From an uncultured Rhodobacter sp. (GTDB lineage: Bacteria; Pseudomonadota; Alphaproteobacteria; Rhodobacterales; Rhodobacteraceae), in NCBI GenBank assembly GCA_937901435.1, contig CALGTJ010000771.1:1-34831 (forward strand): a stretch of 34,831 nucleotides of DNA, given 5' to 3'. Below the pieces are notes generated by a model. That model saw only the letters and a program-made list of their open reading frames with translations. It searched no databases and was not told the origin of the DNA. Shown in pieces: positions 8,042-15,567 of this stretch. Position 1 is the first letter of the stretch. The number at the start of each line of letters is the position of its first letter. The translations under genes and the position numbers were made by a program.

Positions 8042-8953
8042 ATGTCCAAGGCTGCCCGACTGAAATCACTGATCGAGGCCCCCGAGATTTTGGTAATGCC
8101 GGGTGCCCATGATCCGCTGTCAGCCAAGCTCATCGAGGAGGCCGGATTTGACGCGGTGCAGGCCAGTGGCCTTGGGATATCTGCCACCCATATGGGGTTG
8201 CCGGACGCCAGTATCCTTTCAATGCGGGAAATGGCCGAGCGCAGTGCCGCCATTGCCGCTGCGGTGGATATTCCGCTAATGGCGGACGGGGACACCGGAT
8301 ACGGCAACGCGGTGAACGTCTGGTATACGGTCGAAGCGTTCGAGCGCGCAGGGGCAGCAGGTATCAATCTGGAAGATCAGGTGCTGCCAAAGCGCTGCGG
8401 TCATCTTGCGGGCAAGGAAGTCATCTCCGCGCAAGAGATGGCGGGCAAGATCGCGGCGGCTGCAGAGGCTCGGCGGGAGTCCGATTTCGTTATCAATGCG
8501 CGCACCGATGCCTTGGCCGTTGAAGGTCTTGACGCGGTTGTGTCGCGCGCAAGAACATATTTCTCTGCTGGTGCGACGATGGTCTTTGTCGATGGCGTCG
8601 ACAGTCGCGATACAATTGCCGCGCTGATTGATCGGATCGGAGGGCCGCTGGCGATCAATATGGTCGAAGGGGGCAAGACGCCGCTTGGCCTGACCTTTAG
8701 CGACCTGCAAGCCATGGGGGTTGCGCGGGTCAGCCTGCCGGTCAGTCTTCTGTTGGCGTCGATCCATGCAATGCGCAGGGCGCTTGTCGAGATCCGTTTG
8801 CGCGACGGCACTGGCGCAGACGCTGAACTCTATGCGGATTTCTCTGGAATGCACCGGCTCGTCGGGATGGATGATGTCTATGCCCGCGAAGCGCGTTTTC
8901 TTGATACCGGATATCTGGACCGGAAATACGCATCCGCAGGAGGGCAGCCATGA
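8042..8953 (+). CDS. Isocitrate lyase/PEP mutase-family C-C lyase (lyase 1)
   Basis: 303 residues, the length of methylisocitrate lyase or 2,3-dimethylmalate lyase. The TIM-barrel family marks are present: metal-binding Asp 82 and 84 in ADGDTGYGN, EDQ (111-113), and the active-site loop PKRCGH with Cys 119. The KRCGH cysteine separates true lyases from phosphonate-forming PEP mutases, so C-C bond cleavage of a 2-alkylmalate or methylisocitrate-like substrate is expected, yielding pyruvate, succinate, glyoxylate or a related acid. Exact specificity cannot be told by eye. The start lacks a strong Shine-Dalgarno sequence and lies behind the hairpin, which hints at lower expression. It overlaps its paralogue by ATGA, so the two are probably translated together. 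Confidence 0.88.
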   Translation: MSKAARLKSLIEAPEILVMPGAHDPLSAKLIEEAGFDAVQASGLGISATHMGLPDASILSMREMAERSAAIAAAVDIPLMADGDTGYGNAVNVWYTVEAFERAGAAGINLEDQVLPKRCGHLAGKEVISAQEMAGKIAAAAEARRESDFVINARTDALAVEGLDAVVSRARTYFSAGATMVFVDGVDSRDTIAALIDRIGGPLAINMVEGGKTPLGLTFSDLQAMGVARVSLPVSLLLASIHAMRRALVEIRLRDGTGADAELYADFSGMHRLVGMDDVYAREARFLDTGYLDRKYASAGGQP

Positions 8954-9864
8954 GCATTTCAGCGGATACCTATCCGACCGGTCTTGGTCGCGTCTTGGGC
9001 AGATCATCGCGATTGCGCGCTTTGGTCGAAGCGCCCGGACTTCTGATGGCACCGGGTTGCTACGATTGCATTACGGCCCGTCTTATTGCCCGCGCCGGGT
9101 TTTCAGCAGTCTACGTTACGGGCTCTGGCGTTTCGATGAGTGCGATTGGCGCGCCGGATATGGGTGTTCTGTCGAGCGCAGAGCTGATAGAACGGGCGCA
9201 CCGCATTGCTGACAGCGTGGACATTCCGGTGATCTGCGACATCGACACCGGGTTTGGCGGGCCGATCAATGTGATCCGCACCATTCGGGAGATGGAGCGG
9301 GCAGGCGTCAGCGCGGTGCAGATCGAGGATCAGGATTTCCCGAAGAAATGTGGTCATGAGCCCGGACGCAAGCTTGTCAGCGTTCAGGAAATGACCGGTC
9401 GGATCAAAGCTGCGGTTGATGCCCGCCACGATGGTGACTTCCTGATCATCGCGCGCACCGATGCGCGCACCGATATGGGGCTGGAGGCCGCGCTTGATCG
9501 GGCAGCTGCTTATGGCGAGGCTGGGGCCGACATCCTTTTTGTTGAATCGCCGGAAAGCCGCGACGAGATGCAGGCGATCAATGCGCAGCTGTCTGGGCCA
9601 ACAATGGCCAATATGGTCGAGGGTGGGCGAACGCCTCTGCTGCCGTCGACGGATCTTGCCGCCCTTGGTTATCGGCTCGCCATCTACCCCAATTCGCTGA
9701 CCCGGCTGGTGGGTCACATGGGGGCAGAACTGCTCGATACGCTGCGCGAGACGGGCACCACGGATGGAATGCGCAACCGGATGCTGGATCACAGGGCACT
9801 ATGGGATCTCTTTGATTATCCGCAATGGACCGCACTTGAGGATCGCTTCACTGAAACCGACTGA
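8950..9864 (+). CDS. Isocitrate lyase/PEP mutase-family C-C lyase (lyase 2)
   Basis: 304 residues, a tandem paralogue of the preceding gene with a roughly 15-residue N-terminal extension. It keeps metal-binding Asp 97 and 99 (CDIDTGFGG), EDQ (126-128), and PKKCGH with Cys 134, so it should be an active lyase. The substrate-facing C-terminal region differs clearly from lyase 1 (LLPSTDLAALGYRLAIYPNS against LTFSDLQAMGVARVSLPVS). This suggests that the pair handles two related substrates or stereoisomers, or forms a mixed oligomer. Known relatives include methylisocitrate lyase, 2,3-dimethylmalate lyase, oxaloacetase and plant 2-alkylmalate lyase. It sits in the same operon, 14 bases before the amidohydrolase. 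Confidence 0.88.
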   Translation: MSISADTYPTGLGRVLGRSSRLRALVEAPGLLMAPGCYDCITARLIARAGFSAVYVTGSGVSMSAIGAPDMGVLSSAELIERAHRIADSVDIPVICDIDTGFGGPINVIRTIREMERAGVSAVQIEDQDFPKKCGHEPGRKLVSVQEMTGRIKAAVDARHDGDFLIIARTDARTDMGLEAALDRAAAYGEAGADILFVESPESRDEMQAINAQLSGPTMANMVEGGRTPLLPSTDLAALGYRLAIYPNSLTRLVGHMGAELLDTLRETGTTDGMRNRMLDHRALWDLFDYPQWTALEDRFTETD

Positions 9865-9878
9865 CAGGAGGAACACAG

Positions 9879-10571
9879 ATGTCCGACAAGCTTGATAAGT
9901 GGCAAGGCTACGTTCCGGATGAGGAACTCGCGACGTATGCCAAAGGAGGATTTGGTGAACGTATCGGATTTGGTGAACGGGTGGCTCTGCTGAATATCGA
10001 TACAACGTGGATGTTTGTTGATCCGTCTTTCGACATGTGCGGACGTGAGCTACCAGAGCTAAAGACCGCCGTGACTGACCTGACCGCGCAGTTCCGCCAT
10101 CTTGGACTGCCAATCTATTACAGTCGGCGGGACAATCGCAATCACCCAGTGCGGCGGGGCATCTGGAACCTGAAGTTATCGGTGGCCGAAACCCACGGCT
10201 ACACCTCTGACCCGCGCGCCGACCAGTGGCCCGAGGCGTATGCGCCCACAGCCGCCGATGTGATCATCGAAAAGAACAAGCCGTCCTGTTTTTTCGAAAC
10301 GCCGCTTGAATCCTTCTTGCGTTACGATCGGGTGGATACGTTGGTTGTGGTTGGTATCTCGACCAGTGGCTGTGTCCGTGCCGCCGTAACGGACGCTTTT
10401 TCGCATAATTTCCGGGTGATCGTTGTCGAAGAGGCGGTAGGTGATCGCAGTCCCTCGGCCCACAAGGCGAGCCTTTTTGACATGGATATGAAGTTTGCGG
10501 ATGTCGAAAGCCATGCGTATGTCGCCGCTGAGTTGAACCGTCTTTATGGGGCGCGTCAGGTCGCAGAATGA
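9879..10571 (+). CDS. Isochorismatase-fold amidohydrolase (N-carbamoylsarcosine/maleamate amidohydrolase-like)
   Basis: 230 residues with a strong ribosome-binding site (AGGAGGAACACAG). The cysteine-hydrolase triad of the family can be placed as Asp 41 (LLNIDTTW), Lys 134 (EKNKPSCFF) and Cys 165 (GISTSGCVRAAV). The overall form resembles N-carbamoylsarcosine amidohydrolase and maleamate amidohydrolase, which cleave a terminal amide or carbamoyl group to release ammonia. In this operon, next to a maleate-isomerase-fold enzyme and a CoA-transferase, hydrolysis of a dicarboxylate half-amide is the most economical reading. The isochorismatase or nicotinamidase reactions are less likely from context. 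It overlaps the CoA-transferase gene by ATGA. Confidence 0.87.
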   Translation: MSDKLDKWQGYVPDEELATYAKGGFGERIGFGERVALLNIDTTWMFVDPSFDMCGRELPELKTAVTDLTAQFRHLGLPIYYSRRDNRNHPVRRGIWNLKLSVAETHGYTSDPRADQWPEAYAPTAADVIIEKNKPSCFFETPLESFLRYDRVDTLVVVGISTSGCVRAAVTDAFSHNFRVIVVEEAVGDRSPSAHKASLFDMDMKFADVESHAYVAAELNRLYGARQVAE

Positions 10572-11731
10572 CATTACAACCCGCCAGAGGCCCGCTGACC
10601 GGGCTGCGCATTGTGGAGAGCACGGCATTTATCGCCGCGCCATTGGCCACGATGAGTCTGGCGCAGTTGGGTGCGGAGGTGATCCGGCTGGATCCGGCCG
10701 AAGGGGGGCTCGACTATCGCCGCTGGCCTCTGGCACCGTCGGGGGCCAGCCTGTACTGGACAATGCTCAATCGTGGGAAACGCTCGGTCACGCTTGACCT
10801 GCGCACGCCCGGGGGGCGGCAAACCGCAGCGGATATGATCTGCGACAGCGACAGTGGTGGCGGCATATTCGTCACCAACCTGCCAACGCGGGATGTGCTT
10901 GCCCCACAAGCTCTGCTCGAACGGCGGCCGGATGCGATTGTTGTGACTCTCGATGGTAGTCCCGACGGGATTTCGGCCATTGACTATACGGTTCATGCCG
11001 CCAGCGGCGCGGCAATGATGACAGGGCCCGAAGGCCACGTAGGGCCAGTGAACAATGCGGTACCGTTCTGGGATGTGATCGCCGGCCGCACATTGGCGAT
11101 GGGGATACTAGCGGCCGAGCTGGACCGGCTTCGAACAGGCAGGGGCCAGCACATTGCGCTCAGTCTTTCGGACATCGCAATGGAGACGATGGCCAATTTG
11201 GGTATCCTCGCCGAGACGGAAGTGACGGGGGCTGCAAGAGCGCGGCACGGAAACTGGATCTATGGCAGTTTCGGGCGTGATTTTGCCACGCGCTGCGGAC
11301 GTTGGTTCATGGTTGTCGCGGTCACGCGCAAGCAATGGCGCGCGCTCGTCACTGCGACCGGGTTGGAGCGCGAAATGGCGGCACTTTCCGATGCGCATCA
11401 AGCCGATCTGGACGATGAGCACACACGCTCTCATCTTCAAGATCAGATCGGGGCATATCTGCAAACCTGGGCCGCCGGACTGGACCTTTCCCAGATCGCC
11501 GCGTGCTTTGAGGGCACGCCTGTTTGCTGGAGCCCCTACCGCGATACTTTGCAGATGTTGGCAGAGGACACCCGCGCCAGTCCGGCCAACCCGATGTTCG
11601 TGCGCCAATCGCATCCCGGCGTACAGGATGTGCTGACCCCCAGATCGCCGCTGCGGTTTTCAAACCATCCCGATCTTGCACCGGGTCAGGCGCCGACCCT
11701 CGACACAGCTCCGAAGAGGAATGGGACATGA
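10568..11731 (+). CDS. CaiB/BaiF (class III) CoA-transferase, 2-methylfumaryl-CoA isomerase-like
   Basis: 387 residues. The N-terminal GLRIVESTAFIAAPLATMSL and GAEVIRLDP segments are the family CoA-binding fold, and Asp 169 in PFWDVIAGR occupies the place of the catalytic aspartate that carries the acyl group. The pattern DYTVHAASGAAMMTGP followed by GPVNNAVPFWD recalls, from memory, the mesaconyl-CoA C1-C4 transferases (2-methylfumaryl-CoA isomerases) more than formyl-CoA or carnitine CoA-transferases. Such an enzyme moves CoA between the carboxyls of one dicarboxylate or between two acids. The gene overlaps both neighbours by four bases, placing it in the middle of the coupled block. The subfamily call needs a tree. 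Confidence 0.85.
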   Translation: MTLQPARGPLTGLRIVESTAFIAAPLATMSLAQLGAEVIRLDPAEGGLDYRRWPLAPSGASLYWTMLNRGKRSVTLDLRTPGGRQTAADMICDSDSGGGIFVTNLPTRDVLAPQALLERRPDAIVVTLDGSPDGISAIDYTVHAASGAAMMTGPEGHVGPVNNAVPFWDVIAGRTLAMGILAAELDRLRTGRGQHIALSLSDIAMETMANLGILAETEVTGAARARHGNWIYGSFGRDFATRCGRWFMVVAVTRKQWRALVTATGLEREMAALSDAHQADLDDEHTRSHLQDQIGAYLQTWAAGLDLSQIAACFEGTPVCWSPYRDTLQMLAEDTRASPANPMFVRQSHPGVQDVLTPRSPLRFSNHPDLAPGQAPTLDTAPKRNGT

Positions 11732-12492
11732 CAGAATATGCTTCAAAGGGTCTTTTCGGCCTCCTGACCCCGCAGGCGAACACCACTGCCGAACTCGAAG
11801 TTCAGATCCTCTGTCCACCGGGCTATGCCGCACTGACCGCGCGCCTGACCAGCGACAGGCCGACAATGGAAGACCGCCTGATCGACTATGTGGCACAGAT
11901 GGACGACACCATAACCCGCTTTGCCAATGCACCGATCAAGGCGGTTGGATTTGCCTGTACCGGTGCGTCCTATCTCGTTGATCCGGACGAGGAACGCCGC
12001 AGTCTGGACGCGATCGCGCAGCGCAGGGGCATTCCGGTTGTAACCGCTGCCCAAGCCATAACGGATGCCCTGAATTGTCTTGGTGCACGGCGGATCGGGG
12101 TTGTTTCGCCGTATGGCGACAGCTTGCATGACGCGGGTATGGTGTACTGGACAGCACGCGGTTTTGACATCGGCCCGATCGAGCGGCTGGCAGGGCAGGA
12201 GGCCGCGTTTCACCCGATCTATTCGTTATCGGGCAACGCTTCGCGCGCTGGGCTTGAGGCTCTGGAAGGCAGCGATGTTGATGCCATTGTGATCCTTGGA
12301 ACGGGACTGGCGACCCTGGGCACGCTTCTGGGGCGGCAAGACCAACGGATTCCAGTCCTGACGCCGAACCTGGCCTTGGTCTGGGGCATGCTTGAGGCGC
12401 TTACGGGTCTTGCCCCGACCCGCGCCTCGCTGGACCCCTGGCTGGACGGGTCGATCTGGGCACATCGATATCGGGAGAGGATGGGCGGATGA
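11728..12492 (+). CDS. Asp/Glu racemase-fold enzyme, maleate isomerase/arylmalonate decarboxylase-like, single first-site Cys
   Basis: 254 residues from ATG 11728, which overlaps the CoA-transferase stop (ATGA); a longer upstream reading is out of register with the family. The two-lobed Asp/Glu racemase fold is recognisable from the opening GLLTPQANTTAE, from GFACTGASY with Cys 77, and from DAIVILGTGLATL followed by PVLTPNLALVWGML. Maleate isomerase needs cysteines at both active-site positions; arylmalonate decarboxylase has Gly at the first and Cys at the second. Here the first is Cys 77 and the second is Gly 191, so the enzyme has only the first-site cysteine. Cis-trans isomerisation by the usual two-Cys route is doubtful; decarboxylation or racemisation by a single thiol is possible. 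Last gene of the forward operon. Confidence 0.85.
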   Translation: MTEYASKGLFGLLTPQANTTAELEVQILCPPGYAALTARLTSDRPTMEDRLIDYVAQMDDTITRFANAPIKAVGFACTGASYLVDPDEERRSLDAIAQRRGIPVVTAAQAITDALNCLGARRIGVVSPYGDSLHDAGMVYWTARGFDIGPIERLAGQEAAFHPIYSLSGNASRAGLEALEGSDVDAIVILGTGLATLGTLLGRQDQRIPVLTPNLALVWGMLEALTGLAPTRASLDPWLDGSIWAHRYRERMGG

Positions 12493-12494
12493 CC

Positions 12495-13223
12495 CTACTG
12501 CGCGAGATATCCACCGTCGACCACAAGGTCAGACCCGGTCATAAAGCTCGCGTCGTCCGAAGCCAGAAAAACCGCAGCACCCGCGATATCGGATGGAATA
12601 CCAATACGCCCGATCGGATGTCGATCAACCAGCGCAGTGTTGACCGCCTCTTCGCTGCCGAACAGCGTGGTCAACCGCTCGGTCATCACAGCCCCCGGGG
12701 ACAGAGAATTGACGCGGATGCCGTCCGCTGCGTGATCAAGCGCCATAGCGCGGGTCAGCTGCAACACACCTCCCTTGGACGCACAATAGGCGGCGCGATT
12801 GCGCACTGCGACACTGCCAAGCTGCGAGGCGATGTTGATGATCACGCCACCGCCGTTTTCGCGCATCACACCGATGACCGCCCGGCTGAGCAGAAACGTG
12901 CCCGTAAGGTTTACGTCAATGGTGCGCCGCCATTCCGCGATCGTCAGATCCCCCGCTGGCGTCACAGAATTGCCCGACGCGGCATTGTTGACCAGAATAT
13001 CAATCCGGCCAAACGTGGTGCGGGTATCGGCCACAGCTTGAGCCACTGCGTCCTCATCGCTGACATCGACGCTCAGGGTGATCGCACCTGTCCGGTCCGG
13101 GTCCGAAGTCAGGTCCAGACGCGCGACAAGTGCACCCTCAGCCGTAAAACGATCTGCGATGGCGGCGCCGATGCCGCGCGCAGCCCCTGTCACAAGGGCG
13201 ATTTTCCCCTCAAGTCTGCCCAT
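12495..13223 (-). CDS. SDR-family NAD(P)-dependent dehydrogenase/reductase
   Basis: 242 residues, a classical short-chain dehydrogenase: nucleotide motif TGAARGIG (12-19), Asp 37 after the second strand (VARLDL), which suggests NAD preference, NNA (79-81), Asn 105, and the catalytic Ser 133, Tyr 146 and Lys 150. It resembles 3-oxoacyl-ACP reductase/glucose dehydrogenase-type enzymes that oxidise secondary alcohols or reduce ketones. The gene faces the racemase-fold gene with only two bases between stops and is divergent from the amidase with a 77-base gap, so it is probably part of the same pathway module under its own promoter. A GAGGGG sequence precedes its ATG. Substrate unknown. Confidence 0.92.
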   Translation of the reverse strand: MGRLEGKIALVTGAARGIGAAIADRFTAEGALVARLDLTSDPDRTGAITLSVDVSDEDAVAQAVADTRTTFGRIDILVNNAASGNSVTPAGDLTIAEWRRTIDVNLTGTFLLSRAVIGVMRENGGGVIINIASQLGSVAVRNRAAYCASKGGVLQLTRAMALDHAADGIRVNSLSPGAVMTERLTTLFGSEEAVNTALVDRHPIGRIGIPSDIAGAAVFLASDDASFMTGSDLVVDGGYLAQ

Positions 13224-13300
13224 ATCGCGATCCCCTCGTTTGGTCGCCTGAGCCTAGCCCTGTGCCTAAGAGTTGGCAATCAATGCAAGGGGGGCAGACC

Positions 13301-14653
13301 ATGACGGACCTGCACCAGCTTAGCCTTCACGCATTGTCGGGGCTGATCGGGTCGCGACAGATCAGCGCTTTGGAACTGACCGATGCTCTGATTGAGCGCT
13401 GCAACGCAATGGCGTCGACCTCTGCCATGATCACACCGACGTTTGAAATCGCCCGCGACGCTGCGCGTTTGCGCGATGCAGAGTTGGCCCAAGGCATATC
13501 GCGCGGGCCGCTGCATGGAATACCCTTGGGCCTCAAGGATGCGTTCGCGGTGCAAGGTGTGCCGACCAAGCTGTGTGGTCGCACCATACCGGACACCAGC
13601 GCGGATGTCTGGCATGCGCTGGATGCCGCTGGGATGGCGCTTTTGGGAAAGCTGCATTGTGCCGAATTCTGCCTTGGTGCGCCGGGTGCCCAGGACATGA
13701 TGCCTTTTGCGCGCAATCCCTTCGATCCAGCGCGATCACCGGGTGCGTCTTCCTCTGGCTCTGCTGTTGCTCTCGCGACCGGCATGGTTCCTGCGGCGCT
13801 TGGCACTGATACCGGAGGATCTATTCGCATCCCCGCTGCGTTTTGTGGCGTGGTCGGGCTAAAGCCGACTGGGGGATTGCTGAGCACAAAGGGCATTTTT
13901 CCTCTGGCGCCCGCGCTAGATCAGGCAGGGCCAATGGCCCGCGACAGCCGCGATTGTGCGATGCTGATGGATGCTCTGCTGTCCGGGTCGTCTCCCTCGG
14001 AGTCCTTTGCGGATGCGCTGACAGAGCGATTGGACGGGGTGCGCATTGGCTATGTCGCCGAGTTCGGGGCGGATGCGGGTGCTTCGCCCGAACAGCGAAC
14101 AGCCGTTGCGCAGGCACTGAATGTTCTGACTGATCTCGGAGCAACGGTGGAGGAAGTGGCGTTGCCGCCTTTGCAGGTCTTCACTGACTGCTTTCTGCCG
14201 CTGATGCTGTCAGAAGCCTATGCCTTGCACGCTCATGCGGTAATCTACGATGCGGACATGTCTGCCAACACCCGCGTCCGGCTTCAGGGCGGGGCACAGA
14301 TTGATGCTGACAGTGTAAAGCGCGCCAAGACGCAGCGGGCACATCTTGAACAGATGGTCACGCCGATCTGGACCCGGATTGATGCGCTGGTGTTTGAGGT
14401 TGTGCCCGGTGATCCTCCACTGATCGAAACAATTCACCCTCTGGACTACCTGAAGGCCCCGATGCTCGCAGTGCCCGCCAATCTGCTCAACACGCCGTCT
14501 CTTGCTGTCCGCTGTGGGACATCACAGGCGGGCTTGCCAATCGGGTTGCAGATTTTGGGTCCGCGCTATGAGGATCGGACGGTGCTGCGTATTGGCCATG
14601 CCTATGAACAGGCCTCAGGCCACACCGGCAAACCGGTGGAGCCGGTGCAGTGA
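13301..14653 (+). CDS. Amidase-signature hydrolase
   Basis: 450 residues from ATG 13301, directly after AAGGGGGGCAGACC; an in-frame GTG (13262) is less likely. The amidase-signature catalytic triad is visible as Lys 79 (GLKDAF), cis-Ser 150 (PGASSSGSA) and nucleophile Ser 174 (GTDTGGSIRIPA). Such enzymes hydrolyse linear amides to acid and ammonia or amine; relatives include GatA, malonamidase and allophanate hydrolase. As a free-standing gene beside the half-amide hydrolase operon, it could remove the first amide from an imported diamide, or act on an imide-derived product. GatA is unlikely because no gatB or gatC is adjacent. It ends two bases before the stop of the convergent EamA gene. 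Confidence 0.9.
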   Translation: MTDLHQLSLHALSGLIGSRQISALELTDALIERCNAMASTSAMITPTFEIARDAARLRDAELAQGISRGPLHGIPLGLKDAFAVQGVPTKLCGRTIPDTSADVWHALDAAGMALLGKLHCAEFCLGAPGAQDMMPFARNPFDPARSPGASSSGSAVALATGMVPAALGTDTGGSIRIPAAFCGVVGLKPTGGLLSTKGIFPLAPALDQAGPMARDSRDCAMLMDALLSGSSPSESFADALTERLDGVRIGYVAEFGADAGASPEQRTAVAQALNVLTDLGATVEEVALPPLQVFTDCFLPLMLSEAYALHAHAVIYDADMSANTRVRLQGGAQIDADSVKRAKTQRAHLEQMVTPIWTRIDALVFEVVPGDPPLIETIHPLDYLKAPMLAVPANLLNTPSLAVRCGTSQAGLPIGLQILGPRYEDRTVLRIGHAYEQASGHTGKPVEPVQ

Positions 14654-14655
14654 TG

Positions 14656-15567
14656 CTAGGTTGCCGGAGCGACCGCAGCGGGCCGCCGCGTGCTCAGCCG
14701 CAAAACAACCAGACCGCTGGCGATAATCATGGCGATCCCCACCCAGTCCAGCACATCCGGGACTTCGTCAAAAAGCAGATAGCCGAGCAAGGCTGCGAAC
14801 ACGATGCGTCCGTAATCCAGCGCGCCCACCAGCACAGAAGAGGCAAGCCGGTAGGCCAGAGCGATACACCCATGCACGGCAATAGCCGTCATTGCCAGAC
14901 CCAGCAGCCAAATAAACTGTGTCTGGGTTGGCATCGAAACGCTGGGGCCACCCACGAGTCCGTAAACCACAGCGCCTGCAAGACTGAAGTAGAACAGGAC
15001 GGCATAATTTGTGCTGCGCGCGGGCATACGGCGTACGGCGATGTTCATTCCGCCCGCCAGCAGAGATCCGAGCAGAACCACCATCGCATCAATCCCGATC
15101 CCGTCCATACCGGGACGCAGAACAAGCATTGCCCCGGCGAAGCCGATCGCCAGCGCAAGCCAGCCCAGTGGCCGCACGCGGTCTCCGTAAAGAAGGCTTG
15201 CAAGCAGCAGTGTGAAGATCGGTGTGGTGAAGTTGATCGCCGTAACGGTCACGAGCGGCAAAGTGCGCAATGCGAAGTAAAAACACGCCATTGTCGAAAC
15301 GGCAAAGGCCGCATGTACCGCATGGGCGCGCAAATCGGCTGCGCGCACGGCCGCCCGGTTGCGCCGCAGCATCAGCAGTGGGGTGAGCAGAAGAAAGGTC
15401 AACCAGCCGCGCAGCGCAAGGATTTCCAACGCACTCAGACCTTCGGCGGCCAGCATCTTTACCGTGGTGCCAATGAACGGAACAAGAATTGTATTCGCAA
15501 GGATTGCTGTCGCGCCCAACACCGGGCGAGCCGCGATTACACCAGAACCACCTTCAGTGCGTGCCAT
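14656..15567 (-). CDS. EamA/DMT-superfamily permease (paralogue 2)
   Basis: 303 residues with two EamA repeats and about ten membrane helices. It is a close paralogue of the permease at 1113-2018: long identical blocks occur around residues 100-120 and 175-195, and similarity runs end to end including the SGV--RPVLG start and the LVGALDY segment near the C-terminus. It is convergent with the amidase and divergent from the IclR gene across a 258-base gap. The Shine-Dalgarno sequence before its ATG is poor. The presence of one copy at each end of the region B gene set suggests that both serve the pathway, for instance as exporter of an intermediate or as low-affinity uptake, but this is inference. 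Confidence 0.88.
   Translation of the reverse strand: MARTEGGSGVIAARPVLGATAILANTILVPFIGTTVKMLAAEGLSALEILALRGWLTFLLLTPLLMLRRNRAAVRAADLRAHAVHAAFAVSTMACFYFALRTLPLVTVTAINFTTPIFTLLLASLLYGDRVRPLGWLALAIGFAGAMLVLRPGMDGIGIDAMVVLLGSLLAGGMNIAVRRMPARSTNYAVLFYFSLAGAVVYGLVGGPSVSMPTQTQFIWLLGLAMTAIAVHGCIALAYRLASSVLVGALDYGRIVFAALLGYLLFDEVPDVLDWVGIAMIIASGLVVLRLSTRRPAAVAPAT

Noticed and set aside
9948..9979. Direct repeat of GGATTTGGTGAACG at an 18-base period inside the isochorismatase-fold gene
   Set aside because: It encodes GFGERI then GFGERV, a repeated glycine-rich segment that also occurs in loosely similar form near the N-terminus of related hydrolases; no sign of a functional DNA repeat or frameshift.
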